Shown one piece after another: positions 8,698 to 15,976 of a stretch of 64,000 nucleotides of DNA. The notes beneath the pieces were generated by a model. It was not told the origin of the DNA, did no database searches, and saw only the letters and a list, made by a program, of their open reading frames with translations. Each line of letters begins with the position of its first letter. The stretch's first letter is position 1. This DNA is from Chitinophagaceae bacterium (lineage in GTDB: Bacteria; Bacteroidota; Bacteroidia; Chitinophagales; Chitinophagaceae), in the NCBI GenBank assembly GCA_020847395.1, contig JADLCD010000138.1, forward strand, positions 62,001-126,000, in the 5' to 3' direction. Made by a program: the position numbers and the translations under genes.

Positions 8698-9375
8698 ATG
8701 GAATATAATACAACAAGAAATCACCTGATAATGCGGGAATATGGAAGACATATTCAAAAAATGATCGACTATGTAATATCAATAGAAGATAAGGGCAGAA
8801 GGCAAAAAAACGCCCAGGCCTTGATTGAGCTCATGGGTTTTCTGAATCCCCATCTTAAAAATGTTGAAGATTTTCGCCATAAATTGTGGGATCACCTGTT
8901 TTTGATATCTGATTTTAAACTGGATGTTGAAAGCCCGTACCCTATACCTACCCGTGAAACTTTAAAGGCAAAGCCTGAAAAGCTTACTTATCCCAAGAAA
9001 TATCCCAAATATTCTCGTCTTGGTAAAAACCTTGAGCTGATTATTAATAAAGCACTAAAAGAAGAAAATCCTGAAAAAAAATCAGGCTTTGCAAATTCAA
9101 TAGCGTATTACATGAAACTCGCCTATAATACCTGGCATAAAGAGCTGGTGCATGATGATGCCATACGCAATGAGTTAAATTCTATTACAGATGGCCAGTT
9201 GGAATTTACCAATACGCCTTTTGTAAAAGCATTTCGCGAAAGAGATAACAGGGATAGCGGCCGCTATCAGCGTGGAGGTAAAAATAATTTTCAGCAGAGA
9301 AACGGTGGCAACGGTCGCAACGACAGGAATAATAAGAATAACAACGGCAAGCATTTTAAAAAAAGATTCAAGTAA
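8698..9375 (+). CDS. DUF4290 family protein
   Basis: This 225-residue protein carries the DUF4290 pattern: 'MEYNTTRNHLIMREYGRHIQ' at the start, 'LIELMGFLNPHLKNVEDFRHKLWDHLF' near residues 45-72, and 'FANSIAYYMKLAYNTWH' near 140. The last 40 residues are a disordered Arg/Gly/Asn tail (RGGKNN, RNGGNGRND), as in RNA-binding proteins. The family is confined to Bacteroidota and its function is not known. It lies between its own terminator and murA. Confidence 0.85.
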   Translation: MEYNTTRNHLIMREYGRHIQKMIDYVISIEDKGRRQKNAQALIELMGFLNPHLKNVEDFRHKLWDHLFLISDFKLDVESPYPIPTRETLKAKPEKLTYPKKYPKYSRLGKNLELIINKALKEENPEKKSGFANSIAYYMKLAYNTWHKELVHDDAIRNELNSITDGQLEFTNTPFVKAFRERDNRDSGRYQRGGKNNFQQRNGGNGRNDRNNKNNNGKHFKKRFK

Positions 9376-9399
9376 AACCTTTCGTCAAAAAAATAAAAT

Positions 9400-9422
9400 A
9401 ACCCCGGAATTTCCGGGGTTTT
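9400..9422 (+). terminator. Terminator between DUF4290 and murA
   Basis: AACCCCGG (9400-9407) pairs with CCGGGGTT (9413-9420) and is followed by TTT. The T tail runs into the murA -7 box. Confidence 0.85.
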
Positions 9423-9429
9423 ATATTTG
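9422..9429 (+). promoter_or_regulatory. -7 element TATATTTG of murA-gmk
   Basis: It is a consensus TAnnTTTG, 18 bp before the murA ATG at 9448, which gives a leader of roughly ten nucleotides. Confidence 0.6.
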
Positions 9430-9447
9430 CAAACATTCTTGTTCAAT

Positions 9448-10752
9448 ATGAATGCATTTGAAGTTACCGGAGGCAAAAAACTACATGGTGAAATAACCCC
9501 GCAGGGAGCAAAAAATGAAGCACTACAGATCATCAGCGCCGTTTTGCTTACAGCGGAAAAAGTAATCATCAATAATATTCCTGATATACTCGATGTAAAT
9601 TTATTAATTGAGTTGTTGAAGGATATGAATGTTAAGGTTGACCGCATTAATCAACATTCCTGCTCCTTTAAGGCTGATGATGTAAATATTGATTATTTAC
9701 GCAGCGAAGCCTATCAAAAAAAGAGCGGTCGTTTACGCGGCTCCGTTATGTTGGCGGGTCCTTTACTTACACGGTTTAAAAAAGCGTTTATTCCCAAACC
9801 CGGAGGCGATAAAATAGGCCGGCGCAGGCTTGATACGCATATTATTGGATTTGAAAAATTAGGCGCCGCATTTAATTATCATCCCGAAGATGGATTTTTT
9901 CACCTTGAAGCTGAAAAGCTGAAAGGCACTTATATGCTGCTCGATGAACCTTCTGTAACCGGCACTGCCAATATTGTAATGGCAGCAGTGCTGGCAAGAG
10001 GCACAACCACCATATATAATGCTGCCTGCGAACCTTACCTGCAGCAGTTATGTAAAATGCTGGTGCGCATGGGTGCAAAAATTAATGGCATAGGTTCTAA
10101 CCTGCTAACCATTGAAGGCGTTGATAGCCTTGGAGGAACAACGCACAGTATGCTGCCTGATATGATTGAAGTAGGCTCTTTTATAGGGCTGGCTGCCATG
10201 ACGCAGAGCGATATCACCATAAAAAATGCAGGCATAGAGCATCTTGGGCAAATACCTGAAAAATTCCGGCAGCTCGGTATTCAGTTGGAGTTTAAAGGCG
10301 ATGATATACATATACCCGCGCAGGAAGTGTATGAAATTCAAACTTTCCTCGATGGTTCAGTGATGACTATATATGACCATCCGTGGCCGGGCTTTACCCC
10401 TGATCTCATTAGTATAATGCTGGTTGTGGCAACACAGGCGCGGGGTTCAGTGCTCATTCATCAAAAAATGTTTGAGAGCCGTTTGTTTTTTGTAGACAAG
10501 CTGATTGATATGGGCGCGCAAATTATTTTGTGTGATCCGCATCGCGCTGCTGTAATTGGTTTGGGAAGATCGCAAAACCTTCGCGGCATCAGTATGAGCA
10601 GCCCTGATATACGCGCAGGTGTATCATTGCTGATAGCAGCGTTAAGTGCAGATGGCAAAAGTATTATCCAGAATATTGAACAAATTGACAGGGGCTACCA
10701 ATATATTGATAAAAGATTAACTGCGCTTGGAGCGCAGATAAAAAGGATATAA
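9448..10752 (+). CDS. murA: UDP-GlcNAc 1-carboxyvinyltransferase, Asp-type active site
   Basis: This 434-residue EPT-fold enzyme adds enolpyruvate from PEP to UDP-GlcNAc, the first committed step of peptidoglycan synthesis. Family marks include 'GAKNEALQIISA' (residues 20-31, the Lys22/Asn23 pair), 'GRLRGSVMLAGPLL' (94-107) and 'DHPWPGFTPDLISIM' near 308. In the active loop PGGDKIGRRR (118-127) residue 121 is Asp, where E. coli has Cys115, the residue alkylated by fosfomycin. An ATG-like start further upstream at 9427 would overlap the promoter, so 9448 is preferred. gmk follows 9 bp later, so the two form an operon. Confidence 0.93.
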   Translation: MNAFEVTGGKKLHGEITPQGAKNEALQIISAVLLTAEKVIINNIPDILDVNLLIELLKDMNVKVDRINQHSCSFKADDVNIDYLRSEAYQKKSGRLRGSVMLAGPLLTRFKKAFIPKPGGDKIGRRRLDTHIIGFEKLGAAFNYHPEDGFFHLEAEKLKGTYMLLDEPSVTGTANIVMAAVLARGTTTIYNAACEPYLQQLCKMLVRMGAKINGIGSNLLTIEGVDSLGGTTHSMLPDMIEVGSFIGLAAMTQSDITIKNAGIEHLGQIPEKFRQLGIQLEFKGDDIHIPAQEVYEIQTFLDGSVMTIYDHPWPGFTPDLISIMLVVATQARGSVLIHQKMFESRLFFVDKLIDMGAQIILCDPHRAAVIGLGRSQNLRGISMSSPDIRAGVSLLIAALSADGKSIIQNIEQIDRGYQYIDKRLTALGAQIKRI

Positions 10753-10761
10753 TCAGGAAGC

Positions 10762-11340
10762 ATGGCGGCAAAGAATAATAAAATTATTATCATAACAGCT
10801 CCCTCCGGTGCAGGTAAAACTTCTATTGTTCATTATCTTCTTCAGAAATACCCTGGTCAGCTTGCCTTTTCTGTATCTGCGGCTACACGTAAACCAAGAG
10901 AGAAGGAAGTGAATGGCAGGGATTATTATTTTATTAGTGAAGAGGAGTTTAAGCATAAGATACAGCAAAATGAGTTTGTGGAATGGGAGATGGTGTATGA
11001 AGGAAAATATTACGGCACACTGCAATCTGAAATAGAGCGCATCTGGAATATGGGTAAAACACCGGTATTGGATATTGATGTAAAAGGCGCGTTGCGCATT
11101 TTGGAAAGATACCCGGATTGTTCAATATCTCTTTTTATACAACCGCCCTCGGTAGATGAATTGAAGAAACGCCTGCAAAGCAGGGGAACGGAAACGGCAG
11201 AATCGCTGGCTGCAAGAGTAAATAAAGCTTCTTACGAGCTATCGTTTAAAGACCATTTTCATCATGTTGTTATTAATAAAGATTTGAATACAGCCTGCGC
11301 CGAAACGGAACATATTATTCTCAACTATCTCAATAGCTAA
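10762..11340 (+). CDS. gmk: Guanylate kinase
   Basis: This 192-residue protein makes GDP from GMP and ATP. It has the Walker A loop APSGAGKTS (13-21), the GMP-binding 'SVSAATRKPREKEVNGRDYYF' segment (about 38-58), and the lid region 'RLQSRGTETAESLAARV'. Length matches the family. It starts 9 bp after murA and is probably cotranscribed. Confidence 0.95.
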   Translation: MAAKNNKIIIITAPSGAGKTSIVHYLLQKYPGQLAFSVSAATRKPREKEVNGRDYYFISEEEFKHKIQQNEFVEWEMVYEGKYYGTLQSEIERIWNMGKTPVLDIDVKGALRILERYPDCSISLFIQPPSVDELKKRLQSRGTETAESLAARVNKASYELSFKDHFHHVVINKDLNTACAETEHIILNYLNS

Positions 11341-11456
11341 GTTTATTTTTTTGTTCATACTATAATTATTCCCGCTCCGTTTACTATTCTTATATCTAAC
11401 AATATAAATTTCAATATTTTACAGAATATTGTTTTCTGTTTGTTTCACCAATTTGT

Positions 11457-11464
11457 TATTTTTG
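11457..11464 (+). promoter_or_regulatory. -7 element TATTTTTG of the CNNM transporter gene
   Basis: The box ends 6 bp before the ATG at 11471. With the usual start about 7 nt after this box, the transcript would be leaderless. Confidence 0.5.
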
Positions 11465-11470
11465 GAATAG

Positions 11471-12760
11471 ATGAATAATGTAGATGTATTAAAAATAATA
11501 GGTATTGTTTTTACTTTGCTCCTGGTTGGTTTTTTTGCCGGCATAGAAGTGGCATTCGTATCTGCCAATAAATTTTCTTTTGAATTAAAAAGAAAACAGG
11601 GTTTACGCAGCGGAAAAATTTTATCGCAACTGCTTGATCAGCCTGTAAAATTTATAGGCACTGCTATACTGGGACTTACCCTAACCATAGTTATATATGG
11701 TTTGCTGGTGGGTGAATTTTTATCGCCGTTGTGGGATTGGATAGAGCGACACATTACTTCCGCTTTTTCCGCATATATAAAATACATGCGGTTGATATTT
11801 GAAACACTGCTTTCAACCATTATTATTTTAATTGTTCAGTTTTCTTTCAGGGCTTTTTTCAGGGCAAAAAATGATTCTGTTTTATCTGTGTTTGCCCAGA
11901 TGGGGATTCTCGATTTTTTTCATGGGTTGTTTTCGCCCATTGCATCCCTGTTTGTGGGCGCTTCGGAATGGATATTGAAATATCTTTTCAACATCCGCAT
12001 ATCTGACCAAAAACCTGCGATTACACCTGTTGACCTTGAAACATTTGTTCAGCAGAATAAAGACCAGAGCGATGGGTCGCAGGATATGAATACACAACTT
12101 TTTGAAAATGCGCTTCAATTGCCCTCTATTAAAATCAGGCAGTGTTTAATTCCGCGCAAAGAGATCGATGCATTGGATATTTCAACATCCATAGATGAGG
12201 TTAAAAAACAGTTTATTGAAACTAAGTTAAGCAGGCTGATAGTATATGAAAATAATATAGACAATATTGTTGGTTATATTCACCAGCTTGAGCTTTTTAA
12301 AAATCCTGTTGAAATCAAATCTATTTTATTGCCTATTCCCGCGGTTCCGGAAAGCATGAGTGCATCTGACCTCATAACTAAATTTACCAAAGAACATAAA
12401 ACAATTGCATGGGTAGTTGATGAGTTTGGCGGTACTGCAGGTATAATAACAATGGAAGATTTGCTGGAAGAAATTTTTGGAGAAATACGTGATGAATATG
12501 ATACCGACAGGTTTGTAGAAAAACAGATTTCTGAAAATGAATTTATTTTTTCCGGCAGGCTTGAGCTTGATTACCTCAATAAAAAATATCATTTCGATTT
12601 TGAAGAAACAGAATCGGAAACCCTGTCCGGCTATATTATCAGCAACTACGAAATGATTCCAAAAATAAAAGACCGGATAATAATTGACAGCTACGAATTT
12701 GACATCATCAATGTAAGCGACACCAGAATTGAGATGGTGAAGGTGAAGCGGTTGAAATGA
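11471..12760 (+). CDS. CNNM/CorC (HlyC) family membrane protein with CBS pair
   Basis: This 429-residue protein has a DUF21/CNNM membrane domain (about residues 1-180, with 'FFAGIEVAFVSANK'), a CBS pair (about 200-330, including 'VDEFGGTAGIITMEDLLEEIFGEI') and a C-terminal CorC_HlyC domain (about 350-425). Members take part in Mg2+ or Co2+ efflux, with CBS domains sensing nucleotides. The old name haemolysin is misleading. It is a single gene with its own promoter. Confidence 0.88.
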   Translation: MNNVDVLKIIGIVFTLLLVGFFAGIEVAFVSANKFSFELKRKQGLRSGKILSQLLDQPVKFIGTAILGLTLTIVIYGLLVGEFLSPLWDWIERHITSAFSAYIKYMRLIFETLLSTIIILIVQFSFRAFFRAKNDSVLSVFAQMGILDFFHGLFSPIASLFVGASEWILKYLFNIRISDQKPAITPVDLETFVQQNKDQSDGSQDMNTQLFENALQLPSIKIRQCLIPRKEIDALDISTSIDEVKKQFIETKLSRLIVYENNIDNIVGYIHQLELFKNPVEIKSILLPIPAVPESMSASDLITKFTKEHKTIAWVVDEFGGTAGIITMEDLLEEIFGEIRDEYDTDRFVEKQISENEFIFSGRLELDYLNKKYHFDFEETESETLSGYIISNYEMIPKIKDRIIIDSYEFDIINVSDTRIEMVKVKRLK

Positions 12761-12841
12761 GGAGGTGAATAGGCAGTAGTGAGTAGGCAATAGTGAATGG
12801 ATGCAGGTTGCGGGTTTCAAGTTTCGGGTTAAAACCCTATA

Positions 12842-12883
12842 CCCTACACCTTAAACCCTACACCTTAAACCCTACACCTTAAA
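12842..12883. repeat. Tandem repeat, 3 x 14 bp
   Basis: The unit CCCTACACCTTAAA occurs three times without change at 12842, 12856 and 12870, with degenerate units on both sides. It lies between two convergent genes. Confidence 0.9.
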
Positions 12884-12903
12884 CCTTACGCCTCACATCT
12901 CCC

Positions 12904-14487
12904 TCACCATGTATCCGCACTCGCTGCCTCTATATCCTGCTTATATTTTTCCGGAAATTCACCGCTCATAAAACAACCCGGTTTAAGAGACGGATAGATA
13001 TCTTCAAATGTTCTCATCTCATTCATAAATACTCTCCTGTAAATATGTGAGCGGGTAAGTTGTTTGTAATTATCCAATCCTGCAGCAGCGGTTAATTCAA
13101 GAAATGTTTTTACGGTGTCCTCGTGATAATTGGCCACACGTTGTTTTTTATCTTCAACTACCAACCCAATGGAAAGCTCCGGGTCTTGTGTTGCCACACC
13201 AGTGGGACATTTATTGGTATTGCATTGCAATGCCTGTATACAACCCAGCGCCATCATCATCGCTCTTGCACTGTTGCATGTATCTGCCCCAAGTGCAATG
13301 GCTCTCAACAAATGAAACCCTGATAAAATTTTTCCTGAAGCAATAACCGTAATATGATGCCTGATGCCAAACCCAACCAGCATATTATGCACAAAAGCCA
13401 GTCCATCCATTAAAGGAGCGCCCACATAGTTAGAAAATTCCTGGGGAGCGGCGCCTGTTCCGCCCTCACCACCATCCACGGTAATAAAATCGGGATAAGT
13501 ATCCATCTCTACCATGGCCTTGCATATTGCAACAAACTCACTTTTTTTGCCAATACACAATTTAAATCCCGTGGGCTTACCACCTGAAAGTGTACGCATT
13601 TCCCGGATAAATTGAATAAGCCCTTTAGGATGATGAAATGCACTATGATAAGGCGGAGAGAAAATGGTAGTATACGGCGCAACGTGACGGATAGCGGCAA
13701 TCTCCGGTGTATTTTTCTTGGCAGGTAATATGCCGCCATGCCCTGGTTTTGCGCCTTGCGATAATTTCAGCTCAACCATTTTTATCTGCGGTTTGTTAAC
13801 TGTTGTTTTAAATACTTCAGGAGAAAAATTTCCCTGCTCATCTCTACATCCAAAATAACCCGTGCCTATCTGCCATATAATATCACCGCCAGGCTTTAAA
13901 TGGTAAGGGCTAATACCTCCTTCACCTGTATTATGTGCAAAGCCACCAATTTTAGCGCCTGCATTCAATGCCTCAATAGCATTGGAACTCAATGAGCCAA
14001 AGCTCATGGCAGACACATTAAAAATGCTCGCCGAATAAGGCTGTGTGCAATCTTTATTGCCAACCAGTACCCGTGGATTATGGTCGAGCGTTTTAAAATC
14101 TTTGGGCGCAATGGAGTGGCTCATCCACTCGTAGCCTTCTTCATATACATTCAACTGCGTTCCAAAAGGCATGGTGTCTGTTTGCTGTTTTGCACGCTGG
14201 TATATGGTTGACCTGTCAATACGGTTAATAGGGCGTCCATCAATATCTGATTCCACGAAATACTGATACATTTTAGGCCTTAGTTCTTCCATCCAGTAGC
14301 GCATACGCCCAAGCACCGGGTATGTACGCATGATGGCGTGCTTTTTCTGCGTCATATCATGAATACCCATTCCTGTTATAAACAGTACAAATGCCAGCGC
14401 TACCAGCCACCACATGCTTGCAGCATACGATAATACAATCGTAATGGTTATACAAATAATGGCGGATATAACAAATCCCTTTCGCAT
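12904..14487 (-). CDS. FMN-binding glutamate synthase family protein, membrane anchored
   Basis: This 527-residue protein matches the synthase (FMN, Fe-S) domain of GltB without its amidotransferase and structural domains. It shows an N-terminal hydrophobic hairpin (residues 5-42), 'PKFVTVDGGEGGTGAAP'-type phosphate binding (written here as TVDGGEGGTGAAPQEF, near 350), and the Fe-S segment 'GCIQALQCNTNKCPTGV' near 425 with three Cys. In this stand-alone family the substrate has not been shown, so GltB activity should not be assumed. The gene has a consensus -7 box 23 bp upstream. Confidence 0.85.
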   Translation of the reverse strand: MRKGFVISAIICITITIVLSYAASMWWLVALAFVLFITGMGIHDMTQKKHAIMRTYPVLGRMRYWMEELRPKMYQYFVESDIDGRPINRIDRSTIYQRAKQQTDTMPFGTQLNVYEEGYEWMSHSIAPKDFKTLDHNPRVLVGNKDCTQPYSASIFNVSAMSFGSLSSNAIEALNAGAKIGGFAHNTGEGGISPYHLKPGGDIIWQIGTGYFGCRDEQGNFSPEVFKTTVNKPQIKMVELKLSQGAKPGHGGILPAKKNTPEIAAIRHVAPYTTIFSPPYHSAFHHPKGLIQFIREMRTLSGGKPTGFKLCIGKKSEFVAICKAMVEMDTYPDFITVDGGEGGTGAAPQEFSNYVGAPLMDGLAFVHNMLVGFGIRHHITVIASGKILSGFHLLRAIALGADTCNSARAMMMALGCIQALQCNTNKCPTGVATQDPELSIGLVVEDKKQRVANYHEDTVKTFLELTAAAGLDNYKQLTRSHIYRRVFMNEMRTFEDIYPSLKPGCFMSGEFPEKYKQDIEAASADTW

Positions 14488-14510
14488 AGAATTGCTGATT
14501 TGGTCAAATA

Positions 14511-14543
14511 CAAAAATATTGAATAAACGCTGGTTAAATTCAA
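14511..14543 (-). promoter_or_regulatory. Promoter of the glutamate synthase-like gene
   Basis: On the minus strand TTG (14541-14543) is followed 22 bp later by TATTTTTG (14511-14518), close to the Bacteroidota consensus. Confidence 0.5.
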
Positions 14544-14589
14544 TGAGTTGTTATTAATGAAACGTATTTACAGGTTGATTAGTTTATTT

Positions 14590-14621
14590 TTTGGAAGAAT
14601 GATAAAGGCTGATTACTTTTG
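14590..14621 (+). promoter_or_regulatory. Promoter of the asd leader transcript
   Basis: TTTG (14590-14593), a 20-bp spacer and TACTTTTG (14614-14621) match both Bacteroidota boxes and their spacing. Transcription should start near 14628, only a few bases before the leader ATG. Confidence 0.75.
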
Positions 14622-14630
14622 CCCCCGTTT

Positions 14631-14690
14631 ATGACAAATATGAAACATACAAAGCGCACAAAGAAACAGTTCCTTCAGAGGAAAGGTTAA
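14631..14690 (+). CDS. asd leader peptide (putative attenuator peptide)
   Basis: The 19-codon frame reads MTNMKHTKRTKKQFLQRKG and then TAA. Ten residues are Lys (5), Thr (3) or Met (2), end products of the aspartate pathway that asd serves. It begins a few bases after the predicted transcription start. Its last sense codons (AGG AAA GGT) hold GGAAAGG (14680-14686), which can pair with the 5' arm of the downstream terminator. This is the layout of ribosome-stalling attenuation. The call is an inference from sequence; I know of no described homologue. Confidence 0.65.
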   Translation: MTNMKHTKRTKKQFLQRKG

Positions 14691-14748
14691 GAAGTGTATT
14701 GTATGACAAATATATTCAAGGCCTTTCCTGAACGGAAGGGCTTTTTTA
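14680..14748 (+). promoter_or_regulatory. Attenuator: antiterminator and terminator upstream of asd
   Basis: Terminator: GCCTTTCC (14721-14728) pairs with GGAAGGGC (14734-14741) around a 5-nt loop and is followed by TTTTTTATTTTT. Antiterminator: GGAAAGG (14680-14686) is the exact complement of CCTTTCC (14722-14728). The two structures exclude each other. A ribosome that stalls at the Lys/Thr codons leaves the antiterminator segment free; one that reaches the stop codon covers it and lets the terminator form. Confidence 0.7.
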
Positions 14749-14782
14749 TTTTTCATTACTTTAAAACTAAAAACAAACCAAA

Positions 14783-15790
14783 ATGAAAGTTGCGGTAGTA
14801 GGAGCCACCGGCTTAGTAGGTTCCAAAATGTTACAGGTTCTTGCAGAAAGAAATTTTCCCGTTACAGAACTGATTCCCGTTGCCTCAGAAAAATCAATAG
14901 GAAAAGAAGTAGAATATAAGGGTAAGAAATATAAGGTGGTGGGTGCAGCCGATGCTATCGCAGCAAAGCCTGATGTGGCAATATTTTCAGCAGGAGGAAG
15001 CACTTCGCTTGTGCTTGCACCGCAATTTGCCGCAGCAGGAATAACCGTTATTGACAATTCTTCAGCATGGCGCATGGACCCTACAAAAAAACTGGTGGTG
15101 CCCGAAATTAATGCTGATGCTTTAACCAAAGAAGATAAAATAATTGCCAACCCCAATTGCTCAACCATACAAATGGTGGTGGCTTTAAACCCACTGCATA
15201 AAAAATACGGCATTAAAAGAATAGTGGTGAGTACTTACCAGAGTGTAACCGGTACCGGCGTAAAAGCGGTTGAACAATTGCATGGAGAGAGAAATAAATC
15301 TGTGAAGGGAGAGCATAACGAATACCCGATGGCGTATAAATACCCGATAGATTTGAATGTAATTCCGCAGATAGATGTGTTTGTGGATAATGGCTACACC
15401 AAAGAAGAAATGAAAATGGTGAATGAAACCAAAAAGATCATGCGGGATGATAATATACGCGTAACCGCCACCACGGTTCGTATACCGGTAATGGGCGGCC
15501 ACAGCGAAAGTGTAAATGTAGAGTTTGAAAAAGATTTTGAGCTGGCTGATGTAAAAAGCCTGCTGGAAAAAGCGCCTGGCGTTACCGTTACCGATGACCC
15601 GGCAAATGCCGTATATCCCATGCCTAAAGACGCACATGAAAAAGATGATGTATTTGTTGGGCGATTAAGAAGAGATGAAACGCAGCCCAATACTTTAAAT
15701 ATGTGGATTGTAAGCGATAATCTCCGCAAAGGCGCTGCTACCAACGCGGTGCAGATTGCAGAGTATTTGATGGAGAAGCATTTGTTGTGA
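14783..15790 (+). CDS. asd: Aspartate-semialdehyde dehydrogenase
   Basis: This 335-residue enzyme reduces aspartyl phosphate to aspartate semialdehyde with NADPH, the branch point to Lys, Thr, Met and diaminopimelate. It shows the nucleotide loop GATGLVG (7-13), the catalytic Cys126 in NPNCSTIQ, and 'RIPVMGGHSESVNVEF' near 235. It is the short Gram-positive/Bacteroidota type. The start overlaps the stop of a 27-codon frame beginning at 14703 (ATG at 14783, TGA at 14784). The leader attenuator upstream suggests control by aspartate-family amino acids. Confidence 0.95.
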   Translation: MKVAVVGATGLVGSKMLQVLAERNFPVTELIPVASEKSIGKEVEYKGKKYKVVGAADAIAAKPDVAIFSAGGSTSLVLAPQFAAAGITVIDNSSAWRMDPTKKLVVPEINADALTKEDKIIANPNCSTIQMVVALNPLHKKYGIKRIVVSTYQSVTGTGVKAVEQLHGERNKSVKGEHNEYPMAYKYPIDLNVIPQIDVFVDNGYTKEEMKMVNETKKIMRDDNIRVTATTVRIPVMGGHSESVNVEFEKDFELADVKSLLEKAPGVTVTDDPANAVYPMPKDAHEKDDVFVGRLRRDETQPNTLNMWIVSDNLRKGAATNAVQIAEYLMEKHLL

Positions 15791-15810
15791 GGGAGATAAT
15801 ATTCTTTGAA

Positions 15811-15851
15811 AAGGCGTAGGTTAGGTATTTACCAGGCTTGCGCCTTTTTAT
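15811..15851 (+). terminator. Terminator after asd
   Basis: AAGGCGTAGG (15811-15820) pairs with the segment 15837-15846 ending GCGCCTT, with two G-T pairs, followed by TTTTTA. Confidence 0.7.
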
Positions 15852-15918
15852 CATTTTGCGCAGGCAGCCGGCAGAACAAAACTTATTTAACCTGAGTTTG
15901 ATTGATCAAATAGATAAT

Positions 15919-15971
15919 AATATCAATTGAAATGGGCTTTAATATCAATTGAAATGGGCTTTAGCCCATTT
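15919..15971. repeat. Tandem 22-bp repeat ending in a GGGCTTTAGCCC palindrome
   Basis: The 22-bp units at 15919-15940 and 15941-15962 are identical. The second runs into AGCCCATTT, making a GGGCT/AGCCC hairpin like the one near 3149. It lies downstream of both flanking genes. Confidence 0.85.
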
Positions 15972-15976
15972 ATAAA

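Noticed and set aside
12842-12883. CRISPR array
   Set aside because: The repeat units are adjacent without spacers; no cas genes are present.
14488-14782. Lysine riboswitch upstream of asd
   Set aside because: The leader is too short and lacks the L-box core; a translated leader peptide explains the structure better.
15919-15971. Terminator after asd at the GGGCTTTAGCCC palindrome
   Set aside because: The stem is 5 bp with a 2-nt loop and no T run; the hairpin at 15811-15851 is the better terminator.
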